A stretch of DNA of 10,346 bases, taken from Proteobacteria bacterium UBA3588. Lineage in GTDB: Bacteria; Pseudomonadota; Gammaproteobacteria; Thiohalomonadales; Thiohalomonadaceae. Below are positions 1 through 6,642 of the stretch, piece after piece; within the stretch, counting starts at the first letter, position 1; every line of letters starts with the position of its first letter. The notes beneath the pieces were generated by a model. That model saw nothing but the letters and a program-made list of their open reading frames with translations. It did no database searches and had not been told where the DNA came from. The stretch covers positions 6,171-16,516 of the forward strand of contig DFMR01000042.1 in the NCBI GenBank assembly GCA_002376325.1, in the 5' to 3' direction. A program made the translations under genes and the position numbers.

Positions 1-1871
1 TAGCGCACGTCGTGGCGGGTATTGGAGTGGAAGCCGGCGATGGCGAAGCTGTCGCCCAGATGCTCGATGGCCCAGGCCAGCAGGGATACCGCCTCCTGGC
101 TCAGCTCCAGTATGGTCTGGTCCGAACCGGCAACCGTTTCGTTGAGCGAGGCGGAGAGATCGAGCAGCAGCATCACCGCGATATTGCGCCCCGCCGTGCG
201 GTGGCTCATGTTGATGCGCGGGTCGGGCGTGGCGCCGCTCTTGAAATCGATCAGTGAACGGATCGCGATGTCGAGATCCAGTTCGCTGCCCTCTTCCTGA
301 TAGCGGATGCGCACCTTGTCCTGCGGCTTGAGCAGATCGAGCATGCGCTTCAAGCGCTTGGCCAGCGCCTCGTGCTTCTGCAACAGGCGATCGATGTCGG
401 CCGGGTTGCCCTTCGGGTGCAGCCCCTCGTACAGGCTGACCCAGTCCGGACGGTAGGTCTGGCTGTTGTAATCCCATTCGGGGTAGTGACGCGGCGGCAA
501 CGATTGCAGTTCCGACTCCTTCTTCAGCTTCTTGTCCGGATCGTCGAAAAAATCCTCGTCGTCGCTGTCTTCGATATACATCCACATGTGGCGGTTATCG
601 TCGCGATAATCGATCACCGTGTCGTCGAAATAGACTTTGGGCAGCTGGTCGCTCTGGCGACGGGTACGCGCCACATAGGCCAGCGCCAGATCGGCGACCT
701 CGCGGGTACTGGACGCGCCATCGGCCAGCAGCGCGTGAAAACGTCCGACGAAATCGCGCAGGTCGGGATCGTTGTAGAGATGTCCCGGGTCGAGCAGGGC
801 GCGCGAGATGATCGCCAGGCGGTGGCGCAGACAGGAGGTGGTCTCCGGATCGCAGTCGCCCTCTTGGGGCAGCGGATGCAGCGCCAGCAGAATGCGGCGC
901 AGGCCGGGGTACTCCCGCAGCAAAAGCAGATCGACGCGGCAATCCTCGAAGAACTCCGCCGCCATGCGCTGAAACGGGCTGTAGTTGTCGGCGATGATCG
1001 GCGTCGTCCAGCGCCGGTGGCCGACCATGTGGGCCAGCACGGCGCGATAACGATCGATACCGCCGATGCCGTTGTGGCTGTCGAACACGTCGGGCACGCG
1101 CATGCCCAGCCGGTCGTAATAGGGCACCGGTTTGCGCAGCTCGTCGAACGCCGTGGAATAGGGCACCAGCTGATCGCTCTCTTCCCACAGTCCGCGCAGA
1201 TAAAGGTCGAGCTTGCGCTCCACATCGGCGAACAGCACGCCGCGCCGCTCGCGTTGCAGGACCGCGCGGCTGTCGGCCGACTTCAAGGCGAAGTATTCCG
1301 CCTGGCGGTCCGGATGGTTGCGGTAGTTGCGGATGCCGTACTCGACCCAGTTGCGCACACCGGCCATGGAGAGCTGATTGAACAGCAACGGCGCCTGTTG
1401 GAAAAACTCCGGCAGAGCGGGGCTGGGGAAGGTGGTGTGATGGCCGTGGATGGAACCGGTGGTGCGGTCCATCAGCTCCTGCGCGATATCCAGATAGTGG
1501 CGCAACTGCTCCAGCGAATGCTGACGCCCGGCCACCGGGGCCAGCGTCTGCAGGAACGGGGTGATCGCCTTGCCGTTGGGCGATTTCTGCATGGCGTGGA
1601 TGAAGGTCATCACCGGCGCCAGCGCCTCTTCGTCCACCGCCTTCACCACCGAAGGCCACTCTTCGAGAAACACCAGGATCGGTTCGACGCCGCGGCCCAA
1701 CTTGCCGAGGACGCGGGCCGCGTCGAGATAGGCGGAGAGACCGTCGCGGCTGAGCACCGCCAGGGCCTCCACCATGGTGTCCTCAAACACCTCCCGGACC
1801 TGGGGGAAGCCGCTGTCGAGCTGCTTCCAATAGGCTTTCATCAGAGGATGTTCGTATTCAGTTTCCGTCAT
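1..1871 (-). CDS. cbbO: CbbO-type RuBisCO activase adaptor, VWA domain protein, copy A (C-terminus cut by window edge)
   Basis: Adaptor half of a CbbQ/CbbO RuBisCO activase: in this family CbbO binds the CbbQ AAA+ hexamer and uses its C-terminal von Willebrand factor A domain to dock on inhibited RuBisCO in the cytoplasm. The frame opens with MTETEYEHPLMKAYWKQ and stays open for 623 residues to the left edge. The VWA MIDAS motif DLSAS is at D571-S575, and the domain then runs out of the window, so roughly 150 residues are missing judging from copy B (774 aa). Shared with copy B: LQRERRG, an HMVGH at 281-285 followed by FFEDCRVD (307-314), and EWDYNSQTYRPDWVSLYE. A cbbQ gene lies upstream in the same direction, 265 bp away, with a repeat element between. 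The start codon has no obvious Shine-Dalgarno. NorD of nitric oxide reductase clusters is the closest alternative; the cbbM context favours CbbO. Confidence 0.85.
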   Translation of the reverse strand, partial: MTETEYEHPLMKAYWKQLDSGFPQVREVFEDTMVEALAVLSRDGLSAYLDAARVLGKLGRGVEPILVFLEEWPSVVKAVDEEALAPVMTFIHAMQKSPNGKAITPFLQTLAPVAGRQHSLEQLRHYLDIAQELMDRTTGSIHGHHTTFPSPALPEFFQQAPLLFNQLSMAGVRNWVEYGIRNYRNHPDRQAEYFALKSADSRAVLQRERRGVLFADVERKLDLYLRGLWEESDQLVPYSTAFDELRKPVPYYDRLGMRVPDVFDSHNGIGGIDRYRAVLAHMVGHRRWTTPIIADNYSPFQRMAAEFFEDCRVDLLLLREYPGLRRILLALHPLPQEGDCDPETTSCLRHRLAIISRALLDPGHLYNDPDLRDFVGRFHALLADGASSTREVADLALAYVARTRRQSDQLPKVYFDDTVIDYRDDNRHMWMYIEDSDDEDFFDDPDKKLKKESELQSLPPRHYPEWDYNSQTYRPDWVSLYEGLHPKGNPADIDRLLQKHEALAKRLKRMLDLLKPQDKVRIRYQEEGSELDLDIAIRSLIDFKSGATPDPRINMSHRTAGRNIAVMLLLDLSASLNETVAGSDQTILELSQEAVSLLAWAIEHLGDSFAIAGFHSNTRHDVR

Positions 1872-1899
1872 GGCCGTTATCTAAAAGCAAAGAAATATT

Positions 1900-2101
1900 A
1901 ACCACAGGGAACACGGGGGGCACGGGGATAACTCGGATACGAAATAAGTGTTCGGAAATGGTGATCATCACACCCCTCATCCCAACCTTCTCCCTGAGGG
2001 AGAAGGGGCAAGATAGTGGTTACCATTTCGGAACGCCTATTTAGGCGGCGTTATCCGTGATTTTGGCTGGAAACCCCGTGTCCCCCATGTCCCCCGTGGT
2101 T
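1900..2101. repeat. MITE-like inverted-repeat element between cbbQ and cbbO copy A
   Basis: This non-coding 202-bp stretch is built as nested imperfect inverted repeats. The outer arms, 1900-1927 and 2074-2101, match at 24 of 28 positions; both read AACCAC followed by G-rich GGGGG and CACGGGG blocks. Inner arms 1942-1962 and 2022-2042 match at about 18 of 21 positions. The centre is a perfect 10-bp-arm palindrome, CCTTCTCCCT-g-AGGGAGAAGG (1986-2006). The whole could fold into one long hairpin. There is no ORF inside and no clear target-site duplication. It resembles short non-autonomous intergenic repeats common in proteobacterial genomes; that family comparison is from memory. It fills nearly all of the Q-O gap and ends 29 bp before the cbbO start. 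Confidence 0.7.
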
Positions 2102-2136
2102 CGTTCTTGGCATGTTTTCGGTGACGCTTTTCTGCG

Positions 2137-2940
2137 TTACGCAAAGGTGGCGTCGATGGCGTGATCCAGCGTGTCGCGGATATCGGCATCATCGGTGATC
2201 GGCCGCACCAGCGCCATGCGGCAGGCGTCGCGCGGTTCGACGCCGTCCTTGATCAGGGTGGCGGCGTAGACCAGCAGACGGGTGGAGATCCCTTCGTCGA
2301 GGCCGTGCCCCTTCAGGTTGCGCGCGGCGTGGCCGATCTTCACCAGTTTGGCGGCGACCTCCGGTTCCAGTGCGCTCTCCTTGGCCAGGATGGCGCTCTC
2401 CAGTTCGGTCTCGGGGTAATCGAACTCGAAGGCGGTGAAGCGCTGCTTGGTCGACTGCTTCAGGTCCTTCATCAGTGACTGATAGCCGGGGTTGTAGGAG
2501 ATCACCAGTTGGAAGTCGGGGTGCGCCGCGATCAACTCGCCCTTCTTGTCCAACGGCAGGGTGCGCCGATGGTCGGTCAACGGATGGATCACCACGGTGG
2601 TGTCCTGACGCGCTTCCACTATCTCGTCCAGATAGCAGATGGCGCCGATACGGGCGGCGGTGGTGAGCGGACCGTCGAGCCAGCGGGTGCCGTTGGCGTC
2701 CAGCAGATAGCGGCCGACCAGATCGGAGGCGGTCATATCCTCGTTGCAGGCCACGGTGATCAGCGGCTTGCCCAGCTTCCAGGCCATGTACTCGACAAAG
2801 CGCGACTTGCCGCATCCGGTAGGCCCCTTGATCATCACCGGCAGACGGTTACGGTAAGCCGCCTCGTACAGCGCCACCTCATTACTCTGTGCCTGATAGT
2901 AGGGCTCGCTGGTTACCTTATACTGCTCGACATCGACCAT
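2137..2940 (-). CDS. cbbQ: CbbQ, MoxR-family AAA+ ATPase of the RuBisCO activase, copy A
   Basis: Motor subunit of the CbbQO-type RuBisCO activase: a MoxR-group AAA+ ATPase that forms hexamers and, with CbbO, uses ATP to release tight-binding sugar phosphates from RuBisCO active sites. At 267 aa it has the usual family length. Walker A is GPTGCGKS (39-46), Walker B ICYLDE (101-106), sensor 1 asparagine is N150 in ISYNPG, and the candidate arginine finger is R167 in STKQRF. The C-terminal lid helices carry NLKGHGLDEGISTRLLVYA. The start (MVDVEQYK) is supported by a GAGG sequence about 8 nt upstream. It precedes cbbO copy A in the same direction and follows ligE across a 112-bp gap that could hold its own promoter. 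NorQ is a close relative and cannot be excluded from sequence alone, but form II RuBisCO in the same cluster makes CbbQ much more likely. Confidence 0.92.
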   Translation of the reverse strand: MVDVEQYKVTSEPYYQAQSNEVALYEAAYRNRLPVMIKGPTGCGKSRFVEYMAWKLGKPLITVACNEDMTASDLVGRYLLDANGTRWLDGPLTTAARIGAICYLDEIVEARQDTTVVIHPLTDHRRTLPLDKKGELIAAHPDFQLVISYNPGYQSLMKDLKQSTKQRFTAFEFDYPETELESAILAKESALEPEVAAKLVKIGHAARNLKGHGLDEGISTRLLVYAATLIKDGVEPRDACRMALVRPITDDADIRDTLDHAIDATFA

Positions 2941-3005
2941 GACAAAAACCTCGTAGACGGCGGCGCCCGAGTGCGACGCGTAGCGTGACGCAGTATTTTA
3001 CTTGA

Positions 3006-3027
3006 GTGACATATAAAGAACAGTCAC
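3006..3027. promoter_or_regulatory. Small inverted repeat in the ligE-cbbQ gap, possible operator
   Basis: The 112-bp gap upstream of cbbQ copy A holds an AT-rich stretch (about 2995-3060) with inverted arms GTGAC (3006-3010) and GTCAC (3023-3027), 12 bp apart. On the minus strand it also reads TGA-N7-TTA, which fits the loose LysR-type spacing. A TAAAAT that could serve as a -10 lies just downstream on the minus strand, but no convincing -35 was found at the right distance. Because cbbQ lies beyond the cbbM terminator, it probably needs its own promoter here. The exact elements are uncertain. Confidence 0.2.
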
Positions 3028-3052
3028 GTTATCTGATTAGATTATTCAGCAA

Positions 3053-3922
3053 TTATTTATGTACAACTGATCCTGCCGGCACTTGGCGGATGCGCCAGAA
3101 CACCGGGAAACGCGGCTTGCCGCTGGCGGTCAGCCCCTGATATCTGAAGGTGACGACACTGCCGACAGGCGGCGGCGAGCGCCGCTCCGCGTCGCTCAAC
3201 CCAGACCCCAGCGAGAAGCGCGTGCCGTTCGGCAACTTCACCCGCAGCGAACCGACCATGCCGGTGTATTTGCCCCTGCCGGGAGTGTAGCCGACCACCG
3301 TTGCCTCGGTATCCTCGAACGACTTGACCTTGAGCAGGCTGTCGCTGCGCCCCGCCACATAGGGCGCCCCCGCCGCATGCAGCACCACCCCTTCGCCGCC
3401 CCGGCGTTCCACCTGATGCAGAAAGGCGAGCAACTGCGCCTTGCCCGCGCAGCGGCGTTGTTCGACCAGCCGTATCGCGTTGGAAGGATGGGCCGTAAGC
3501 CAGGACTGCACCGTCGTCAGACGCGCCTCGAACGGCCCGCTGCCGCCCGGCGCCTCGAACACCATGTAGTGGATTTTCGACCAGCCCGGCCCAGGCGACG
3601 CGTCGCGCACGATGGATGCCGTCTGCGCGAACCGGCCGCGTCCGGCCCACAGCTCGCCGTCGAGGGCAAACGGCGGCAGCTGTCTACGCAGCGCGTCGGG
3701 AATGGCGACGGGCCGGCCCTGGCGCGTCCACATGCGCGCACCGTCCCAGTAGCCGCGGATGCCGTCGTATTTCTCGCTCATCCACCAGCCGGTGGGATCG
3801 ATGCTCGCGTTCCAGCGTTTGAGCAGCGTAAGCGGCGGGGTTTCGGCCACCGCAATGGAAAATGACGTGAGCAACAGCAGCGCCGTCGCTGCGAAAATCA
3901 GAAAAGTGCGAATCCTTGCCAT
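3053..3922 (-). CDS. ligE: Periplasmic ATP-dependent DNA ligase, Lig E type
   Basis: Minimal ATP-dependent DNA ligase that seals nicks by lysine adenylation; Lig E enzymes are exported to the periplasm. Residues 1-27 form a signal peptide: basic MARIR, hydrophobic FLIFAATALLLLTSFSIAV, then AVAE, with cleavage likely after the last alanine. The nucleotidyltransferase motifs are in order: motif I EKYDGIRG with catalytic K51, TRQG (66-69), motif III LDGELW (87-92), IIIa MVFEAP (120-125), IV EGVVLH (177-182) and V LLKVKSF (196-202). A C-terminal OB fold ends with KPRFPVFWRIR. There are no extra DNA-binding domains, and 289 aa is normal for Lig E with its leader. The start has a strong AAGGAGGA Shine-Dalgarno. 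It lies 75 bp downstream of the DUF5062-like gene and may be cotranscribed with it. Lig E is linked in other bacteria to handling extracellular DNA; no link to carbon fixation is known to me. Confidence 0.92.
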   Translation of the reverse strand: MARIRTFLIFAATALLLLTSFSIAVAETPPLTLLKRWNASIDPTGWWMSEKYDGIRGYWDGARMWTRQGRPVAIPDALRRQLPPFALDGELWAGRGRFAQTASIVRDASPGPGWSKIHYMVFEAPGGSGPFEARLTTVQSWLTAHPSNAIRLVEQRRCAGKAQLLAFLHQVERRGGEGVVLHAAGAPYVAGRSDSLLKVKSFEDTEATVVGYTPGRGKYTGMVGSLRVKLPNGTRFSLGSGLSDAERRSPPPVGSVVTFRYQGLTASGKPRFPVFWRIRQVPAGSVVHK

Positions 3923-3943
3923 GATATCTCCTCCTTGAGAATC

Positions 3944-3967
3944 GGTACGGCCCCGTTGGGCCGTGCC
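3944..3967. other. 10-bp hairpin in the leader of ligE
   Basis: Arms 3944-3953 and 3958-3967 pair over 10 bp with one non-Watson-Crick position and a 4-nt loop. On the minus strand the hairpin sits about 9 nt upstream of the ligE Shine-Dalgarno and is not followed by a U-tract, so it is not a standard intrinsic terminator. It could stabilise the mRNA end or separate the DUF5062-like gene from ligE. The structure is seen in the sequence; the function is a guess. Confidence 0.4.
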
Positions 3968-3997
3968 CGCCGGCCTTAGCCGTTTGAAACTAGCGTC

Positions 3998-4258
3998 CTA
4001 TTTCAGCAGCGGGTGATCCTTGGGTAGTTGCTTGGCGTGCCACAACGCCAGCTTGTGCCGCATGGATTTCTGCGAGACCTGATCCTCCGGCAGCGGCTGG
4101 ATCACCTTGTCGTGCACCAGCAGCCGGTAGATGTACTCGATCTTGGCCGTGGCCGAATCGGTCGCCTCGAAGATTACGGCGCCGCGCGCCTCGCCGTACT
4201 TCACGCCGGCCAGTATCGCTTCCTTCACCAGTGCCGCTTCGTTTTTCAGTTCCTTCAT
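3998..4258 (-). CDS. Small DUF5062-like protein of unknown function
   Basis: An 86-aa soluble protein starting MKELKNEAALVKEAIL. The pattern LKNEAxLVKEA near the N-terminus, KIEYIYRLLVHDKVIQPLP in the middle and KLALWHAKQLPKDHPLLK at the C-terminus agrees with my memory of the DUF5062 family of gammaproteobacteria; a profile search was not possible. It is probably mostly helical, without a signal peptide, membrane segment or metal-binding cysteines. The start was chosen at 4258 because a GGGAGGG Shine-Dalgarno lies about 5 nt upstream; an upstream in-frame ATG at 4294 has no such site. It follows the cbbM terminator, so it should be transcribed separately from cbbM, perhaps with ligE 75 bp downstream. 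No function is assigned. Confidence 0.75.
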   Translation of the reverse strand: MKELKNEAALVKEAILAGVKYGEARGAVIFEATDSATAKIEYIYRLLVHDKVIQPLPEDQVSQKSMRHKLALWHAKQLPKDHPLLK

Positions 4259-4452
4259 CGCGCCCTCCCGTGTCACCAGAAAGGATACTGGCATTCTTCA
4301 AACCGATTGGCTACTACGGGTTTGACGCCGCAAAGTCGTCGGAAGCAAGTTAAACCGGGCGTGCGAATGCTGACCAGATGGCCATGGGCGTATTGGCGCA
4401 AGACGATAGGCTAAGGCGTCTGAACCTCCGCGGCATAAGTCCATCCATGGAC

Positions 4453-4479
4453 AAAAAAACCCCCGCTCGGGGCGGGGGT
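4453..4479 (-). terminator. Rho-independent terminator of cbbM
   Basis: On the minus strand a GC-rich stem (arms 4472-4479 and 4459-4466, core CCCCCGC/GCGGGGG, closed by a T-A pair) with a 5-nt loop is followed directly by seven T residues (4459-4453). It lies about 30 nt past the cbbM stop codon. This is a classical intrinsic terminator and should insulate the DUF5062-like gene, ligE and cbbQO copy A from cbbM transcription. The remaining bases between it and the DUF5062-like gene (4259-4452) hold nothing else I recognise. Confidence 0.93.
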
Positions 4480-4509
4480 CTTCTTGCGGGCGATTGAGCC
4501 GGTGTGTAC

Positions 4510-5889
4510 TTACTTGTGCACGCCCAGCTTGTCGCGCCAGCCCGGGAACAGCTTGTCGGCGTCGTTGGGGAACGACTCGAACGCGCGGGCGAACTCCTTG
4601 TGATCTTTGGCCCACTCGATGGGGTCGGCACCGGCCTTCCAGCACTCGTAGGACTGACGCAGGGAGACGGCGCCGGCCGCCGGGGAGTCGATGTGGCCGT
4701 AAGCACCGCCGCCAGCGGTGTTGATCACGTTGCCGTGGCCCAGGTTCTCGAAGAAGCCCGGCAGACGCAGGGCGTTCATGCCGCCGGAGATGATCGGGGT
4801 GGTGGCCTTCACGCCGTGCCACTTCTGGAAGTAGACCGGACCCTGGCACTCGTCGCGCTCGATCATGTAGGCGATGACCTTGTCGCCGCCTTCGCCTTCC
4901 ATCTTGCCGTAGCCCATGGTGCCGACGTGGATACCGGAGGCACCCTGCAGACGGCTCATCTTGGCCAGCACGAAGGCGGTGTAGCCGCGCTTGGCGCTGG
5001 GGGAGGTCACGGCACCGTGACCGGCACGATGGTAGTGCAGGAACTGGTTGGCGTACTGACGGCGGGCGGTGGTCACCATGCCCGGGCCGCCGACATAACC
5101 GTCGACCAGGAAGGCCAGCTTGTTGGCATCGGGGCCGAAAGTCTCCAGCGCGAAATCGGCGCGGGCGCACATTTCGAAGTGGTCGTCGGCGGTGATGTTC
5201 ATGGAGAACAGCTTGGCCTCGCCGGTCTCGTCCATGGCGCGCTTCATGGCGTCGTACACGAGGGGTATGGTCTTCTTCACCGGCGCGAACACCTGGTTGC
5301 CCTGGGGCTCGTCGTTCTTGATGAAGTCGCCGCCCAGCCAGAACTGGTAGGCCGCCTGGGCGAACGGCTCGGGGCGCAGGCCCAGCTTCGGCTTGATGAT
5401 GGTACCGGCGATATAGCCGCCGTCCTTCACCGGACGGCCGAGGATGCGCCACATCTCTTCGATGTTGACGGCCGGGCAGTCGAACTGGCGAACCGCCTCT
5501 TCCGGCGCGTAGAAGTCGACCATCTTGGCGTATTCGATGTCGCCCATGCCCTGGTTGTTGCCGATGGTCAGGGTCAGGAAGGAGACCAGCATCATGCGGC
5601 CGTCGATGACGTTGCGGTCGAACAGCTCCAGCGGATAGGCGATGCGCATATCCTCTTTGGCTTCATCGATGTAGTAAACCAGGGCGTCGACGCCCTTGGT
5701 GAAGTCATCGGTGGTCGAAACTTCGACGTTGGTACCGGTGGAGGACTCGGCGGCGAAGTGGGCGGCCGCTTCCAGGTAACCGGTGCCGGACTTCGGCTTC
5801 ATGCTGTAGGCGCACAGGATGTGCTTGCCACCGGCGATCAGATCCTCTTCTTTCAGCGAGAGGTCGGCGTAACGTGCAGACTGATCCAT
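4510..5889 (-). CDS. cbbM: Form II ribulose-1,5-bisphosphate carboxylase/oxygenase large chain
   Basis: Catalyses carboxylation of ribulose 1,5-bisphosphate to two 3-phosphoglycerates, the CO2-fixing step of the Calvin cycle; form II enzymes are dimers or oligomers of large chains only. The 459-aa protein follows Rhodospirillum rubrum numbering exactly: E48, N111, catalytic K166 in GTIIKPKLG, carbamylated K191 with metal ligands D193 and E194 in DFIKNDEPQ, H287-R288, H321, loop-6 K329 in GYGKMEGEGGD, and S368-G369-G370. All catalytic residues are present, so it should be active. The start MDQSARYADL has AGGGG (5899-5903) 9 nt upstream. Acidic residues around D75-D80 lie near the position reported as a CbbQO contact in Acidithiobacillus form II enzyme; I could not align them. 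The gene has its own promoter region and a strong terminator, so it is probably monocistronic, unless transcription from the 134-aa gene 223 bp upstream reads through. Confidence 0.99.
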   Translation of the reverse strand: MDQSARYADLSLKEEDLIAGGKHILCAYSMKPKSGTGYLEAAAHFAAESSTGTNVEVSTTDDFTKGVDALVYYIDEAKEDMRIAYPLELFDRNVIDGRMMLVSFLTLTIGNNQGMGDIEYAKMVDFYAPEEAVRQFDCPAVNIEEMWRILGRPVKDGGYIAGTIIKPKLGLRPEPFAQAAYQFWLGGDFIKNDEPQGNQVFAPVKKTIPLVYDAMKRAMDETGEAKLFSMNITADDHFEMCARADFALETFGPDANKLAFLVDGYVGGPGMVTTARRQYANQFLHYHRAGHGAVTSPSAKRGYTAFVLAKMSRLQGASGIHVGTMGYGKMEGEGGDKVIAYMIERDECQGPVYFQKWHGVKATTPIISGGMNALRLPGFFENLGHGNVINTAGGGAYGHIDSPAAGAVSLRQSYECWKAGADPIEWAKDHKEFARAFESFPNDADKLFPGWRDKLGVHK

Positions 5890-5911
5890 TTATTTATACC
5901 CCTAGACATTG

Positions 5912-5932
5912 TCATATTAATCCGAGGGCCAT
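5912..5932 (-). CDS. Possible six-codon leader peptide upstream of cbbM
   Basis: On the minus strand a perfect AAGGAGG (5941-5947) stands 8 nt before an ATG that opens the micro-ORF M-A-L-G-L-I-stop. It ends 22 nt before the cbbM start codon, just ahead of the cbbM ribosome-binding site. The Shine-Dalgarno is stronger than that of cbbM. It could be a translated leader that tunes ribosome loading or mRNA stability, or a chance arrangement. It has no run of one codon of the kind seen in amino-acid attenuators. Confidence 0.3.
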   Translation of the reverse strand: MALGLI

Positions 5933-6002
5933 CTGCCGATCCTCCTTACCAGACCGGCCGGCCTTACCCATACGGCCAAAAGGCCTACGTTAGGTGCGGC
6001 AT

Positions 6003-6031
6003 AAGATACAAAACCACCTCGCATAAGTAAA
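6003..6031 (-). promoter_or_regulatory. Probable sigma-70 promoter of cbbM
   Basis: Reading the minus strand, TTTACT (-35, 6026-6031, 4 of 6 to consensus) is separated by exactly 17 bp from TATCTT (-10, 6003-6008, 4 of 6). Transcription would start near 5996, giving a leader of about 107 nt that contains the micro-ORF. The weak boxes and the operator overlapping the -35 fit an activator-dependent promoter. This is inferred from sequence only. Confidence 0.45.
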
Positions 6032-6069
6032 CCTAAATGTTCTGATGCTTACGATAAGGTTTTACTTAT
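6023..6069. promoter_or_regulatory. Candidate CbbR (LysR-type) operator of cbbM
   Basis: Arms ATAAGTAAACCT (6023-6034) and AGGTTTTACTTAT (6057-6069) form an inverted repeat that is perfect except for one extra base. On the minus strand the promoter-proximal arm contains TTA-N7-TTA and the distal arm TAA-N8-TTA, matching the TNA-N7/8-TNA spacing described for CbbR sites. The arms are about 34 bp apart centre to centre. The proximal one overlaps the predicted -35, the usual recognition-plus-activation layout of LysR-type regulators. No cbbR gene is in the window, so the regulator would act from elsewhere. Confidence 0.55.
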
Positions 6070-6085
6070 CATCCGGGCAACCTGA

Positions 6086-6101
6086 CCCTGCAACCGCAGG
6101 G
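6086..6101. other. 6-bp tetraloop hairpin after the 134-aa gene
   Basis: CCCTGC-aacc-GCAGGG (6086-6091 and 6096-6101) is a perfect stem that lies 11 nt past the stop codon of the 134-aa gene on the minus strand and 16 bp upstream of the cbbM operator. No U-tract follows, so it is at best a weak or factor-dependent terminator. It may partly insulate cbbM from the upstream gene. Confidence 0.35.
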
Positions 6102-6112
6102 GCGGTATAGCG

Positions 6113-6517
6113 TCAGCCGATGATGATGACCTTGGCGGGAGGCTGGCTGGGAACGCGGGTCAGCCGCTTGATCAGCACGCGGTTGATGTCGTCGGGCAAC
6201 GAACGCATCAGCACGGTGGCATAGGGATGATAAAACAGCAGTTGCGAGGGCACGGCCTGATACAGGCTGTTACGTACACCCGGCCGGAAGTCGGTCCAGG
6301 CGAGTAACGGTTGGTTATTGAGATTGTGGTCGAAACAGACCCAGGCATCGCGGTCGAGGCGCACCTCAATGCCACGCAGGCCGGGCAACATCAGCTTCAA
6401 CGGCGCGCCGATACGGGACAGGGCCAAGTAGATGTTGTTGTAATGCACGGCCTCCACGTCCGAGGGAAAAGATTTCAAGACCGGCGCATTGGGGAGATTC
6501 GATTTTATGTTGGCCAT
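6113..6517 (-). CDS. Unknown 134-aa protein, paralogue of the 131-aa protein at 6950-7345
   Basis: I do not recognise this family. The protein (MANIKSNLPN...) has no signal peptide or membrane segment. Its core is NNIYLALSRIGAPLKLMLPGLRG (about 28-50), a WVCFDHNLNNQPLLAWTDF block near 59-77, and FYHPYATVL near 95. It ends in a hydrophobic KVIIIG. About 37 of roughly 100 positions are identical, without gaps, to the product of 6950-7345, including LRG, WVC-D and P-x-x-AWT-x-F. The start was set at 6517, where GAGGTG lies about 9 nt upstream; an in-frame ATG at 6544 lacks a ribosome site. It is divergent from the 101-aa gene across 125 bp and codirectional with cbbM 223 bp downstream. The location suggests a role tied to RuBisCO or its activases, but nothing in the sequence shows an activity. 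Confidence 0.85.
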   Translation of the reverse strand: MANIKSNLPNAPVLKSFPSDVEAVHYNNIYLALSRIGAPLKLMLPGLRGIEVRLDRDAWVCFDHNLNNQPLLAWTDFRPGVRNSLYQAVPSQLLFYHPYATVLMRSLPDDINRVLIKRLTRVPSQPPAKVIIIG

Positions 6518-6642
6518 TGCAACACACCTCAAATGCACCAACATTCACGTTGGCGCTATAAGGTAAATACATAGACGTGATTCGCGGCGGACGCAATAGG
6601 GCATACGCCGACCGATGACATATAAATAACCTGGTAACAATA
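6518..6642. promoter_or_regulatory. Divergent intergenic region with probable back-to-back promoters
   Basis: The 125 bp separate the 134-aa gene (minus) from the 101-aa gene (plus), so promoters for both should lie here. A short inverted repeat CCAAC/GTTGG (6538-6542 and 6549-6553) lies close to the minus-strand gene. An AT-rich ATATAAATAA (6620-6629) precedes the plus-strand gene, but I found no convincing -35 for either side. The region is inferred from gene orientation. Confidence 0.3.

Noticed and set aside
372..1901. Long plus-strand ORF of 509 codons
   Set aside because: Antisense shadow of cbbO copy A. The minus-strand frame has clear family motifs, while this one gives a Gln/His/Val/Arg-rich product without a recognisable domain.
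1900..2101. CRISPR-like array
   Set aside because: The repeats are inverted and nested, with no regularly spaced direct repeats or unique spacers.
1..2940. Reading the Q/O pairs as NorQ/NorD of a nitric oxide reductase cluster
   Set aside because: NorQ/NorD are close homologues, but no norC or norB is present and a form II RuBisCO gene lies between the two pairs, so CbbQ/CbbO is the better call.
3944..3967. Hairpin before ligE as an intrinsic terminator
   Set aside because: No U-tract follows on the minus strand, and one stem position is mismatched there; kept only as a hairpin.
4259..4452. Possible small RNA or tRNA between the DUF5062-like gene and the cbbM terminator
   Set aside because: No cloverleaf or promoter-terminator pair could be found; the 14-bp palindrome at 4439-4452 has only a 2-nt centre and would not fold well.
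4504..6030. Long plus-strand ORF of 508 codons opposite cbbM
   Set aside because: Shadow of the highly codon-biased, GC-rich cbbM gene. The product is low-complexity Val/Gly/His-rich and continues through the cbbM promoter.
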